NCBI RefSeq assembly: GCF_016900095.1
Contig: NZ_JACJJP010000001.1
Coordinates: 62,001-126,000, forward strand
Reading direction: 5' to 3'
Length of the DNA stretch: 64,000 nucleotides
From: Gemmiger formicilis
GTDB lineage: Bacteria; Bacillota; Clostridia; Oscillospirales; Ruminococcaceae
Below the pieces are notes generated by a model. The model had not been told where the DNA came from and searched no databases. It saw only the letters and a list, made by a program, of their open reading frames with translations. Position numbers and translations under genes: made by a program. Shown one piece after another: positions 50,413 to 58,546 of this stretch (the first letter of the stretch is position 1; each line of letters opens with the position of its first letter).

Positions 50413-52017
50413 TCAGGCGTCTGTGCGGGGCGGCGCACTCTGTTCCATCAGGGCAGCGGCACAGCGCAGCCCATCCACCGCGGCGGTCATAATGCCGCCG
50501 GCGTAACCGGCGCCCTCACCGCAGGGATACAGCCCCGGCAAGGCCACGCATTGCAGGTCCTGCCCGCGCAGCAGGCGCAGGGGGCTGGAAGTTCTGGTTT
50601 CCAGGCCGGTAAGCACCGCATCCGGTGCCCGGTATGCCGCCATCTTGCGGCCAAAGGCAGTCAGTCCCTGGCGCAGGGCGGCGGAGAGTTCCTGCGGGAG
50701 CAAACTGCCCAGATCGCAGGGTTCCACGCCCCGGGGATAGGTGGGCTGCACCGCTCCCAGTTCCAGGCGTCCCCTGCCTTGCAGGAAGCTGCCCACCGTT
50801 TCCGCCGGGGCGGCGTAGTTGGATCCGCCGGCCCGGAAGGCCGCCTGTTCCAGCTGCCGCTGGAAGGCCACAGCCCGGGCGGGATCATTGTCAAAGTCGC
50901 GGCCGTCCACGCTGACCACCACCGCCGCGTTGGCGTTGCGGCCGTCCCGGGCATGCAGGCTCATGCCGTTGGTGACCACGCCGCCTTCCTCGCTGGCGGC
51001 GGCGCAGACGCTGCCGCCGGGGCACATGCAGAAGGTGTACACGCAGCGTCCGCCGTCCACATGCTGGCTGAGCTGGTATTCGCCCCTGGGCAGGGCCGGA
51101 TGCCCGGCCGCCCCATGGTAGAGGCTGCGCTCGATCTCGGATTGCAGGTGTTCCGCACGGAAGCCCACCGAGAAGGGTTTGCACTCCAGCGGCAAGCCCA
51201 GCGTGTGCAGCATGGAAAAGGTATCCCGGGCACTGTGGCCCACCGCCAGAATCATCCGATCGCAGGCAAAGTCGCCGCCTGTGGTCTTCACGCCGCACAG
51301 CACGCCGCCGCGCATTTCCAGACCGGTCAGCCTGGTGTTGAACAGCACGGTGCCGCCCAGAGATTCGATCTCGGCCCGGATACCGGTAATGACTCCGCGC
51401 AGCAAATCGGTGCCCACATGGGGTTTCTGCCGCCAGGCAATGTCCCGGGGTGCGCCGTGTTCCAGAAAGGTCTGGGTGACATAGGCGCACAGGGCATCCC
51501 CGGTACGGGTGGTCAGTTTTCCGTCTGAGAAGGTCCCGGCGCCCCCTTCTCCGAACTGGATGTTGGCGTCGGGGTTCAGCGCGCCGCCGGCCTCAAAGGC
51601 CTGCACGGCAGCGATCCGCTGTTCCAGGGCCGGGCCCCGTTCCAGCACCAGCGGGCGATACCCGTGCCGGGCCAGCAGCAGCGCCGCAAACAATCCGGCA
51701 GGCCCCAGGCCCACCACCACCGGCCGGTGGGCCAGCGGGGTCTGGCCCTGGGAAAAGTGAAATTCCGGCCGACGGGTGAAACAGACGCAGGGCGAGGCCC
51801 CGGCCAAAGCCGATTCCTCACCCTCGTCCTTGAGCGTGATGGCTACGGTGTATACCAGCACGGGCGTACCGTGCCGGGCATCCACCGAAAGTTTTGCGAT
51901 GCCGGTTTCCGCCGGATACCCGGCGGAAAGTCCCAGCGTCTTGCGCGCCCGGCGCACGGCCTCGGCCCCGGGATCGGAGCAGGCCAGCGGCAGGCGGATG
52001 TTGCGAACCAAAAACAC
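50413..52017 (-). CDS. FAD-dependent dehydrogenase (COG2509 type)
   Basis: A 534-residue flavoprotein. An N-terminal domain (1-90) is followed by the FAD-binding dinucleotide loop VVVGLGPAGLFAALLLARHG (about 98-117), GEGGAGTFSDGKLTTR and a final ALPGLYPCGEGAGYAGGI. The set is typical of the uncharacterised COG2509 dehydrogenases. The start is taken as GTG at 52017, which begins the conserved FLVRNIRLPL; AAGGAG lies about 14 bases before it. Substrate unknown. It lies 25 bases after cdaR in the same transcription unit. Confidence 0.88.
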   Translation of the reverse strand: MFLVRNIRLPLACSDPGAEAVRRARKTLGLSAGYPAETGIAKLSVDARHGTPVLVYTVAITLKDEGEESALAGASPCVCFTRRPEFHFSQGQTPLAHRPVVVGLGPAGLFAALLLARHGYRPLVLERGPALEQRIAAVQAFEAGGALNPDANIQFGEGGAGTFSDGKLTTRTGDALCAYVTQTFLEHGAPRDIAWRQKPHVGTDLLRGVITGIRAEIESLGGTVLFNTRLTGLEMRGGVLCGVKTTGGDFACDRMILAVGHSARDTFSMLHTLGLPLECKPFSVGFRAEHLQSEIERSLYHGAAGHPALPRGEYQLSQHVDGGRCVYTFCMCPGGSVCAAASEEGGVVTNGMSLHARDGRNANAAVVVSVDGRDFDNDPARAVAFQRQLEQAAFRAGGSNYAAPAETVGSFLQGRGRLELGAVQPTYPRGVEPCDLGSLLPQELSAALRQGLTAFGRKMAAYRAPDAVLTGLETRTSSPLRLLRGQDLQCVALPGLYPCGEGAGYAGGIMTAAVDGLRCAAALMEQSAPPRTDA

Positions 52018-52042
52018 TGTGAGATACGGTCTCCTTATCGTT

Positions 52043-53362
52043 TTACTTGGTGGTAATGGCGCACTGCACCGTATAGCTGCCCACCGCAAAGATGCGGCTG
52101 GACGAAGGCACCTGGATGTTGACCGGCAGGGTCTGCTGGCCGGCCGTCACCGAGATACTCTGGCAGTCCACCTGTGCCAGAACGCTGTCGGCGGAAAGTT
52201 CTTCGATCTCATCCGCCGGGCCGTACAATGTCACACCGCTGATGCGGCTGGTCAGCACATCCACATCCACGTCACTGGGAATGTTGATGACCCGGATGTT
52301 GGTGTTGGCCACATTCAGGGTAGTGCTGGCCATGTTGGTGGTATCGAAGGTCAGGGTGACGGTGGTGATGCCATCCTGAGAGACAATGCCGTCCGGCAGT
52401 TCCACCGAAAGCTGATAATCCCGGTCAAAGGCAAAGCTCTGTCCCAGGTCCAGACTGGCCACGCTCAGCTCGTTCAGTTTACTGATGGTGCGGGCGGGTC
52501 CGGCCACGCGCAGGGTTTCGCGGTCCAGGGAATATTTCAGGCTGGAAACGTCAAATCCGGTGGGCAGGCCGATGAAGTCCACCGTCAGCGGCAGTTCCCG
52601 CACCTGCAGCACGTTCAGGGTAACGGCGGCGGTATCGCTGTCCATGGTGGTATACTGCGGGGTGACGGCGTTGCCGTTGGCGTCCCGCATTTCCAGGGCG
52701 GATTCCAGGGTGATGGAATCATCCAGCTTGTCTTCCGAGGCCACCGTGGCCACCACCGAGTCGATCTGTTCCAGCTCGCTGGTGGGGCCGGTGAGGGTAA
52801 CTTCCGCCGGGATGCTGGACACACTGTTCAGAATGAACCCGTCCGCAATGGCGATCTGGGACGTATCGGCGGTGACCCGCACCGTCTTTTCGCTCACATT
52901 GTCGAAGACAACGGTCACGGTGGCGGGGTTTTCCACCGTCAGTTCGATGCCCAGGTTGTCGTAATCCGACGTAATGAACCGGGCCCCCAGTTCCAGGGTC
53001 ACGGTACCCGCGCCGCGCACGGTGGAATACTTGGGGTAAACCATAATGTCGCTTTCCCGGATGCCGCCGATGATGGTGCCGCTGCCTTTGATGCGCACGG
53101 TCACGTTGGAGACGTCGGGCGTTTCCACAATGTCCAGACCAAGGCTTGTGTAGGTGCTGGACTGGTAGGTATAGGTGATGGTGTTGATGGTGACAGTCTT
53201 ATCGCTTTCCTGGTCAAAATACATGGTGACAATGAGCCAGGCAAGCACCGCACAGGCCACTGCCGCGCACCAGAGCACGGCCGGGTAATCCCAGATCGTA
53301 CGTTTTTCCCGCGCTTTGGGTGCCACCGCAGGCTGTTCACTTTTCTTTTTGTTCAGTGCCAT
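52043..53362 (-). CDS. cdaR: YbbR-domain protein CdaR, regulator of the diadenylate cyclase
   Basis: The 439-residue protein has a basic cytoplasmic start, one membrane helix (about 35-55, LWCAAVACAVLAWLIVTM) and four YbbR-like repeats outside the cell (for example YTSLGLDIVETPDVSNVTVR). CdaR is known to bind and modulate the diadenylate cyclase CdaA. The genes overlap by 26 bases, which suggests linked translation. ATG 53362 follows AAAGGAGG at 11 bases. The usual third member glmM is absent from this locus. Confidence 0.92.
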   Translation of the reverse strand: MALNKKKSEQPAVAPKAREKRTIWDYPAVLWCAAVACAVLAWLIVTMYFDQESDKTVTINTITYTYQSSTYTSLGLDIVETPDVSNVTVRIKGSGTIIGGIRESDIMVYPKYSTVRGAGTVTLELGARFITSDYDNLGIELTVENPATVTVVFDNVSEKTVRVTADTSQIAIADGFILNSVSSIPAEVTLTGPTSELEQIDSVVATVASEDKLDDSITLESALEMRDANGNAVTPQYTTMDSDTAAVTLNVLQVRELPLTVDFIGLPTGFDVSSLKYSLDRETLRVAGPARTISKLNELSVASLDLGQSFAFDRDYQLSVELPDGIVSQDGITTVTLTFDTTNMASTTLNVANTNIRVINIPSDVDVDVLTSRISGVTLYGPADEIEELSADSVLAQVDCQSISVTAGQQTLPVNIQVPSSSRIFAVGSYTVQCAITTK

Positions 53363-54242
53363 GCTTCTGGGCACCTCCTTTGCCAAACAAACGAGCCCAC
53401 ACGGGTACTTTCTGTTCTTCCGGAGACTCGGGCGGGATGATTTCTTCCTGCAGCAGATTGAACAGGTTCTGGCGGTCCAGGCGGCGGATCAGCACGCCGT
53501 TTTTCGCCAAAGAGATGATGCCGGTCTCCTCGCTGACCACGATGACCACGGCATCGGAATTTTCGCTCATGCCCAGACCGGCGCGGTGGCGCGTGCCCAT
53601 ATCCTTGCCCATTTCCAGGTTATTGGACAAAGGCAGAACGCACCCGGCCGCCACGATCCGTCCGTCCCGGATGATGACGGCGCCGTCATGCAGGGGCGTA
53701 CCTTCATAGAAGATGGTGCCCAGCATTTCCGGAATCACATTGGCCGACAGAGGCGTGCCGGTGCGGATGATCTCTTCCAGGTTGTTGTTGCGTTCCAGCA
53801 CCATCAGGGCGCCGGTGCGGGTATCCGAAAGCTGTTCTGCCGCATCACAGATGGCCACCACGGCGCTCTGCCACACCGCCCGCAGGGACGGGTCGCTGCG
53901 CCGGATGCTGAACAGCCGGCCGGTCCAGTTGGCGCTCTGGCCCAGACGTTCCAGGGTGCGACGCAGTTCCGGCTGGAACAGCACCACGGCCGCAATGAAG
54001 CCCACCTGCAAAAAGTTGTTCAACAGCCAGCGCACGGTGCGCAGCTCAAACAGATAGGCCAGCGCAAAGCAGGCCAGCGCAAGCACCATGCCGCGGACCA
54101 GCTGACCCGCGCGGGATTTGCGCGCAAACAGAAACAGTTCATAAAAGGCGACGGAAATGACCAGAATATCAACCAGGTCTCGCACGCCAAAGGTGCGCAG
54201 GTTGCTGATCACACCGCCGAAAAAGTCGTAAATGCCGAGCAT
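53337..54242 (-). CDS. cdaA: Diadenylate cyclase CdaA
   Basis: A 301-residue membrane enzyme that makes cyclic di-AMP from two ATP. Three membrane helices (about 25-100) precede the DAC domain, with the catalytic motifs GTPLHDGAVIIRDGRIVAAG and GTRHRAGLGMSE (DGA and RHR). The C-terminal tail is charged. c-di-AMP controls potassium and osmotic balance, and the trkH/trkA genes near the right end may be targets. ATG 54242 is taken rather than GTG 54251 because GGAGG lies only 2 bases before the GTG. It is the first gene of a long run. Confidence 0.95.
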   Translation of the reverse strand: MLGIYDFFGGVISNLRTFGVRDLVDILVISVAFYELFLFARKSRAGQLVRGMVLALACFALAYLFELRTVRWLLNNFLQVGFIAAVVLFQPELRRTLERLGQSANWTGRLFSIRRSDPSLRAVWQSAVVAICDAAEQLSDTRTGALMVLERNNNLEEIIRTGTPLSANVIPEMLGTIFYEGTPLHDGAVIIRDGRIVAAGCVLPLSNNLEMGKDMGTRHRAGLGMSENSDAVVIVVSEETGIISLAKNGVLIRRLDRQNLFNLLQEEIIPPESPEEQKVPVWARLFGKGGAQKHGTEQKEK

Positions 54243-54301
54243 GCCGGTCACAGCCTCCTAACAGCCGCCGGGCAAAGGGCGGGCACGGTTCTCTTCTTCT
54301 C

Positions 54302-54330
54302 AGTATAACACACCGCAAGACCGGTGGAAA
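54302..54330 (-). promoter_or_regulatory. Likely promoter of cdaA operon
   Basis: On the minus strand TTTCCA, a 17-base spacer and TATACT lie 60 bases before the cdaA ATG and next to the ispDF stop. Confidence 0.5.
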
Positions 54331-54339
54331 GTTGCCGGT

Positions 54340-55467
54340 TCAGGACTCCAGAAGGGCCACGGCGTGGGCCGCAATCCCCTGTCCCTGGCCGGTAAAGCCC
54401 AGGTGTTCCTCGGTGGTGGCCTTCACGCTGATGCACTCCACCGGCACATCCAGCGCCCGGGCAATGTTGGCCCGCATGGTCTGGATATGGGGCGCCAGCT
54501 TGGGAGCCTGACACAGAACGGTGGCATCCACGTTGCCCACCGTGTAACCGGCCTGCCGCACCAGATTGCCCACTTCCTGCAAAAGCCGCAGGGAATCAGC
54601 ACCTTCATACCGGGGGTCTGTGTCCGGAAAATGCTTGCCGATGTCCCCCAGCGCAGCAGCGCCCAACAGAGCATCCGAAACGGCATGCAGCAGCACGTCG
54701 GCGTCGGAGTGACCCAACAGTCCCTTTTCGTAGGGGATGTCCACCCCGCCCAGAATCAGCCGCCGGCCTTCCACCAGGCGGTGCACGTCATAACCATGTC
54801 CGATGCGCATGGTGCTTTCCCCTTTCAGATCCTCTTTTGTGGTGATTTTCAGGTTGGCATAGTCTCCCGGCGTCAATACCACCGGCAGACCGGCCAGTTC
54901 AAACAGACTGCAGTCGTCGGTGACAAGGTCGGCCTTGTCTTCCGACACGGCATCCAGTGCCCGCAGATACAGTTCCCGCCGGAAGCACTGGGGCGTCTGG
55001 ACCGCAAACAGGGTGCTGCGGTCGGGGGTGTTCAGCACCCGGCCGTCGGCAGCGGCCACCTTGACCGTATCCTTCACCGCAACGGCCGGCGCCGCAGCAC
55101 CGGTCTGTTCGGCGGCATCGATGGCGGCGGTGATGACCTCTTCACTGACGAAGGGTCTGGCCGCATCATGAATGGCCACCATCTCGCCGGTGGCCGCAGC
55201 CAGACCGGCGCAGACGCTTTGCGCCCGCGTGGCCCCGCCCGGCACCGCCGTGCACGGCTTGGTGCAAGCCGCGGCCAGCTGACGGCAGGTTTCCAGGTTG
55301 GCGCCGGCCACCAGCACAATCTGGGTGATGCGTGGATGATTTTCAAAGGCACGCAGGCTTGTCTGCAGCACGGTCAGCCCGCCGGGCAGACGGTGGCTGA
55401 GTTTATCGAATCCCATACGGCGGGAGGCTCCCGCCGCCACCAGGATTGCGGTTACGGTTTGCGCCAT
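54340..55467 (-). CDS. ispDF: Bifunctional IspD-IspF enzyme of isoprenoid synthesis
   Basis: This 375-residue fusion joins IspD (CTP transfer to methylerythritol 4-phosphate; residues 1-215, with [15 protein letters not shown]) and IspF (cyclodiphosphate synthase; residues 218-375, with [12 protein letters not shown] and [20 protein letters not shown]). IspF metal ligands Asp and His are present in GYDVH and GHSDAD. The MEP pathway makes isoprenoid precursors in these bacteria. ATG 55467 follows AAAGGGGGC. A perfect TATAAT at 55549-55544 on the minus strand may be its -10 box but has no good -35. It ends just before the cdaA promoter. Confidence 0.95.
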   Translation of the reverse strand: MAQTVTAILVAAGASRRMGFDKLSHRLPGGLTVLQTSLRAFENHPRITQIVLVAGANLETCRQLAAACTKPCTAVPGGATRAQSVCAGLAAATGEMVAIHDAARPFVSEEVITAAIDAAEQTGAAAPAVAVKDTVKVAAADGRVLNTPDRSTLFAVQTPQCFRRELYLRALDAVSEDKADLVTDDCSLFELAGLPVVLTPGDYANLKITTKEDLKGESTMRIGHGYDVHRLVEGRRLILGGVDIPYEKGLLGHSDADVLLHAVSDALLGAAALGDIGKHFPDTDPRYEGADSLRLLQEVGNLVRQAGYTVGNVDATVLCQAPKLAPHIQTMRANIARALDVPVECISVKATTEEHLGFTGQGQGIAAHAVALLES

Positions 55468-55603
55468 GGCTGGCGCCCCCTTTCGGTTGAAACTACGGAC
55501 CGGGGCACACAGCGTATACACACCCCAGTTTGACCATGCTATCATTATACAAGCATCCAACGGAAAAATCTACCGCTTTGGGGCGGATTCAAAAAGTTTT
55601 GAA

Positions 55604-55637
55604 ATAAAAAAGCCTCCCGGCCGCAGCGGGAGGTAAA
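55604..55637 (-). terminator. Terminator of spo0A
   Basis: On the minus strand CCTCCCG and CGGGAGG enclose a 7-base loop and are followed by CTTTTTTATTTC. Confidence 0.88.
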
Positions 55638-55661
55638 ACGCACAAGTATACTTTTGACAAA

Positions 55662-56420
55662 TCAAGCGCGACGACGCTTGTCCAGGCGGATTTTGTCCGC
55701 AATCATGGCAATAAATTCCGAGTTGGTGGGCTTGCCCCGCAGGCTGTGGATGGTGTAGCCGAAATACCCGTTGAGGGTATCCACATCGCCCCGGTCCCAG
55801 GCCACCTCGATGGCGTGGCGGATGGCCCGCTCCACCCGGGAAGCGGTGGTGCCGTTGCGCTTGGCGATTTCGGGGTACAGACGCTTGGTCACGGCGTTGA
55901 TGTACTCGTGGTCTTCCACCGCCAGCAAGATGGCATCCCGCAAAAACTGATATCCCTTGATGTGGGCCGGAACCCCCACCTGGTGCAGAATTTCGGTGAC
56001 GGTCAGCTCGTCACTGTCCTGAGAGAAGGCCTGCGGGCGTGCGGGTGTACCCGCCGCCTTGAGCACCCGGCTGACCAGGACCGACTCGTCAAAAGGTTTG
56101 ACAAAAAAGAAGGAAAAGCCGTTGTCCAGCAGTTCCTGTTCGATCTCCTCACTCTGGAAAGCCCCGGTCACAAAAAAGGTGGTGTGGGTGCCGGAGGTAT
56201 CCTGGGCTTCGTACCGCTGCTTGACCGTGATGGCATCCAGGTCCGGCATGAAGGTATCCAGCAGAACCGCCTGGGGATGGGTGTCCAGCAGCGCTTTCAG
56301 GGCTTTGCTGCCGTTTTTCTCGCACACCGTCACCGAAACGCCTTTGTCCTCCAGCGCCTGGCGGCACAGCGCCGTGGTCTGCGCGCCGGTATCGGTCATC
56401 AAAAACTTGATCTTGTCCAT
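55662..56420 (-). CDS. spo0A: Sporulation master regulator Spo0A
   Basis: A 252-residue response regulator. The receiver has MTDTGAQ, the phospho-acceptor Asp in VLLDTFMPDLDAITV, Thr in FVTGAF and Lys in FFVKPFDES. The C-terminal domain is the diagnostic Spo0A_C: ILHQVGVPAHIKGYQFLRDA, VEDHEYINAVTKRLYPEIA and the recognition helix SRVERAIRHAIEVAW. It ends HSLRGKPTNSEFIAMIADK, as in other Spo0A proteins. When phosphorylated it starts endospore formation. ATG 56420 follows GAGGAGT. It lies near spoIVB, the usual neighbour, with one extra gene between. Confidence 0.97.
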   Translation of the reverse strand: MDKIKFLMTDTGAQTTALCRQALEDKGVSVTVCEKNGSKALKALLDTHPQAVLLDTFMPDLDAITVKQRYEAQDTSGTHTTFFVTGAFQSEEIEQELLDNGFSFFFVKPFDESVLVSRVLKAAGTPARPQAFSQDSDELTVTEILHQVGVPAHIKGYQFLRDAILLAVEDHEYINAVTKRLYPEIAKRNGTTASRVERAIRHAIEVAWDRGDVDTLNGYFGYTIHSLRGKPTNSEFIAMIADKIRLDKRRRA

Positions 56421-56479
56421 TGTGATACACTCCTCATTCATCAGCGGCCAGCCGCCCGGCCGCGCAGGTTTCTCTCGAC

Positions 56480-56493
56480 AATGGAAATATTAC
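56480..56493. repeat. Palindrome TGGNAATATTNCCA, copy overlapping the spo0A -10 box
   Basis: TGGAAATATTACCA is a near-perfect 14-base inverted repeat. The spo0A -10 box TAATAT lies inside it. A second copy is found at 56656-56669. Confidence 0.75.
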
Positions 56494-56513
56494 CATATTT
56501 TACCAATTCTGGC
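56485..56513 (-). promoter_or_regulatory. Likely sigma-A promoter of spo0A
   Basis: On the minus strand TTGCCA, a 17-base spacer and TAATAT lie 65 bases before the spo0A ATG. The -10 box is inside a palindrome. I could not make a convincing sigma-H promoter here. Confidence 0.6.
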
Positions 56514-56541
56514 AATAGGAAATTTTCGGGGTTCTTTCGCT

Positions 56542-56564
56542 TTTTGTCTCTTTTTGCGACAAAA
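56542..56564. promoter_or_regulatory. Inverted pair of 0A-box-like sites upstream of spo0A
   Basis: TTTTGTC-N9-GACAAAA. The minus-strand half reads TTTTGTCGCAAAA, one insertion away from the Spo0A consensus core TTTGTCGAA. Another partial site TTGTCGAGA (minus strand) lies near 56470-56480. They suggest autoregulation. Confidence 0.45.
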
Positions 56565-56655
56565 CCCGGCACGGTATCTCTTGTTTCGCCCTTTGTATGC
56601 CTTCCTTTTGCCGTGTTCCCCACCATTTTGGACCCGCATGTCACTGGAAAGACGA

Positions 56656-56669
56656 TGGGAATATTACCA
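56656..56669. repeat. Palindrome TGGNAATATTNCCA, upstream copy
   Basis: TGGGAATATTACCA matches the copy at 56480-56493 in 13 of 14 bases. With one flanking base included (ATGG...), 14 of 15 agree. It lies 176 bases from the first copy, 30 bases from the end of the next gene upstream. Confidence 0.7.
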
Positions 56670-56698
56670 GCACAGCTTGCCTATGCCTGCCACACGGG

Positions 56699-57121
56699 TT
56701 ATTCCTGCACCTCGTAGACAATGTTGCCGGTATAATACAGGGAAAGCATGACCTCCATCAGAGGTTCCCGATCCGGCAGCGACAGGTAACCGCGGTATGT
56801 AACCGTGTGGTAGCCGTATGCCTCATCCAGAATTTCAAAGGAGATGTCCCGGTAGCGGTCCAGAAACGACTCCAGCTCCATGCGCTGGCCTTGGAATGTT
56901 CCGTAGGCACCGTTTTCGCTCAGGAAATAAACATCCGAAAAGGCCATGCTGACCCGTTCGATCAGCAGATCACCCGACACCTGCCGGTTTTCTCCCTTCA
57001 GTTCTACATACCCCGTTTCAAAACAGAACCGAAGATTTTCCCCTGTCCGTTCAATCCGGTTCACCCGCATGTCGTGGAGGCTGTATGGCGCGGTGGGTTG
57101 AAAATGGTAGATCACATTCAT
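56699..57121 (-). CDS. Unknown protein between spoIVB and spo0A
   Basis: A 140-residue soluble protein with a mostly beta pattern (YHFQPTAPYSLHDMRVNRIE, then LRFCFETGYVELKGE and a final LYYTGNIVYEVQE). I do not recognise a family, and no signal or membrane segment is seen. ATG 57121 is chosen because AGGGGCATTCAC-type spacing (AAAGGGGC) lies before it and the longer frame overlaps the promoter. It has its own promoter and lies between two sporulation genes that are usually adjacent, so it may be a lineage-specific insertion or a sporulation-linked gene. Confidence 0.65.
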   Translation of the reverse strand: MNVIYHFQPTAPYSLHDMRVNRIERTGENLRFCFETGYVELKGENRQVSGDLLIERVSMAFSDVYFLSENGAYGTFQGQRMELESFLDRYRDISFEILDEAYGYHTVTYRGYLSLPDREPLMEVMLSLYYTGNIVYEVQE

Positions 57122-57151
57122 GTGAATGCCCCTTTCCTGTTGTTTGGCTCC

Positions 57152-57181
57152 AGTATAGCAAAACAGGCAGAGGCTTGTCAC
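57152..57181 (-). promoter_or_regulatory. Promoter of the unknown gene at 56699-57121
   Basis: On the minus strand GTGACA, an 18-base spacer and TATACT. The -35 box lies in the loop of the spoIVB terminator hairpin. Confidence 0.5.
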
Positions 57182-57189
57182 CTCTGCCC
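57158..57189 (-). terminator. Terminator of spoIVB
   Basis: On the minus strand GGCAGAGG and CCTCTGCC enclose a 7-base loop, followed by TGTTTTGC, a short U run. Confidence 0.7.
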
Positions 57190-57201
57190 GAAAGCTTTTT
57201 C

Positions 57202-58446
57202 TCATTGGGAAGTTACCAGCGCATCCGCCGTCTTGAGCATATTTTCCGCGAAGATGCCATACCCCCTGGTGGGATCATTGACCAGCACGTGGGTCACAGC
57301 TCCTACCAGGCGGCCGTCCTGCAGGATAGGGCTGCCGCTCATACCCTGCACAATGCCCCCGGTGGCGGAAAGCAGCCGTTCATCGGTCACCCGGACCAGC
57401 AGGTTGCGGTTAGGGTCCCCCGCTGTCATGTTCACCCGCTCGATGGTCACGTCGTACAGTTGCGGCTGGGTGCCGTTGATGGTGGTGAGGATCTGGGCCG
57501 GCCCGGTTGCCACCTGCTGGATGTTGGCCACCGGCATACTCTGCCCGGACACCGCCGGAGCGCCTTCGCTCAGTGTGCCGTACACACCGGCGGTGTCGTT
57601 GGCGGTGACGCTGCCCAGGGCCGCGCCGCCGGAAAATTCGCCTTTCAGCTCTCCCGGCGCGCCGGCCGTGCCTTTTTGCACCCCGATGATGGTCACGGGT
57701 ACAATCTCCCCGGACAGCAGCGGAAAGTCGGCGCCGGTGTCGCTGTCACTCACCGCATGGCCCAGGCCCGCAAAAGTCCCTTTCTCTGTATCCACAAAGG
57801 TCAGGGTGCCGATCCCCGCCGAGGAATCCCGTACCCACACCCCGGCACGCCACACACCGCTGTCCCGGTCCTGCACGGGGGTCACGCTGCAGGTATGCTG
57901 CACCCCATCCCGCACATACACAATGTTCACCGCGTTTCCTCCTGCCGCCGTGATAGCCGCGGACAATTCCTCATTGCCGTGCACCGGGCTGCCCCCCGCC
58001 GAAACGATCACATCTCCCAGGCGAAGCCCTGCCTCCTTGGCCGGGTTTTCGCTGCCGAGAACGGTAAGCTGGTCGGAGAAGGCCACCACCAGGGCACCGT
58101 CGGCAAACATCTTGACGCCGAAAGGCGCCCCGGACACAGTGACCGTGCGGGTGGCGGATTCCACCGTGCGCACCGTTTTGACCGGCACTACCCCGAACAG
58201 ACGCAGGGTCTGGTTGCAGCTGCCGGTATCCGTGGTGCCGCTGACGGCGGCAGTGTGCCCGCGCGACGGTTTCCCCGCCTGCAAAAACGGCATGGATGCC
58301 AGCGCCAGGGATTCCCCGGGCGCCACATAAAAAGTATCCGGAAGTGCGGCGCGAAGCCCCAGCACAACAGCAGCAGACAAAGCCGCAAGCAATGCCAACG
58401 CTCCCAGCAGGCGGCGCACAAGGCGCCTTGCGGAATAACCGGGCAA
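57202..58446 (-). CDS. spoIVB: SpoIVB signalling serine protease
   Basis: A protein of about 414 residues that in Bacillus is secreted from the forespore and triggers sigma-K processing. A membrane anchor (about 12-32) is followed by a PDZ domain (about 105-185, with NPAKEAGLRLGDVIVSAGG) and the S55 peptidase domain. The catalytic Ser is in GMSGSPILQDG and the His in AGLGHAVSD. I use the TTG at 58446: GGAGGGG lies 6 bases before it, and a sigma-G-like promoter would start RNA near 58466, so the in-frame ATG at 58467 would lie outside the message. The ATG remains possible if another promoter exists. Confidence 0.9.
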   Translation of the reverse strand: MPGYSARRLVRRLLGALALLAALSAAVVLGLRAALPDTFYVAPGESLALASMPFLQAGKPSRGHTAAVSGTTDTGSCNQTLRLFGVVPVKTVRTVESATRTVTVSGAPFGVKMFADGALVVAFSDQLTVLGSENPAKEAGLRLGDVIVSAGGSPVHGNEELSAAITAAGGNAVNIVYVRDGVQHTCSVTPVQDRDSGVWRAGVWVRDSSAGIGTLTFVDTEKGTFAGLGHAVSDSDTGADFPLLSGEIVPVTIIGVQKGTAGAPGELKGEFSGGAALGSVTANDTAGVYGTLSEGAPAVSGQSMPVANIQQVATGPAQILTTINGTQPQLYDVTIERVNMTAGDPNRNLLVRVTDERLLSATGGIVQGMSGSPILQDGRLVGAVTHVLVNDPTRGYGIFAENMLKTADALVTSQ

Positions 58447-58472
58447 TGGTATCCCCTCCTTTTCCATACCTC

Positions 58473-58502
58473 AGTATGTGCAGGGAGGGTCGAAATATTG
58501 CA
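58473..58502 (-). promoter_or_regulatory. Sigma-G/sigma-F-like promoter of spoIVB
   Basis: On the minus strand TGCAATA, a 17-base spacer and CATACTG resemble the forespore consensus TGMATA and CATACTA. B. subtilis spoIVB is a known forespore gene, so this fits the family. Confidence 0.55.
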
Positions 58503-58541
58503 GAAAAAAATCCGCCGCACGGAAAACCCGCACGACGGATC
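58503..58541 (-). terminator. Terminator of the DMT transporter gene
   Basis: On the minus strand an ATCCGYCG-type 12-base stem (with G-U pairs) and a short loop are followed by TTTTTTTCT. Confidence 0.75.
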
Positions 58542-58546
58542 TGTTT

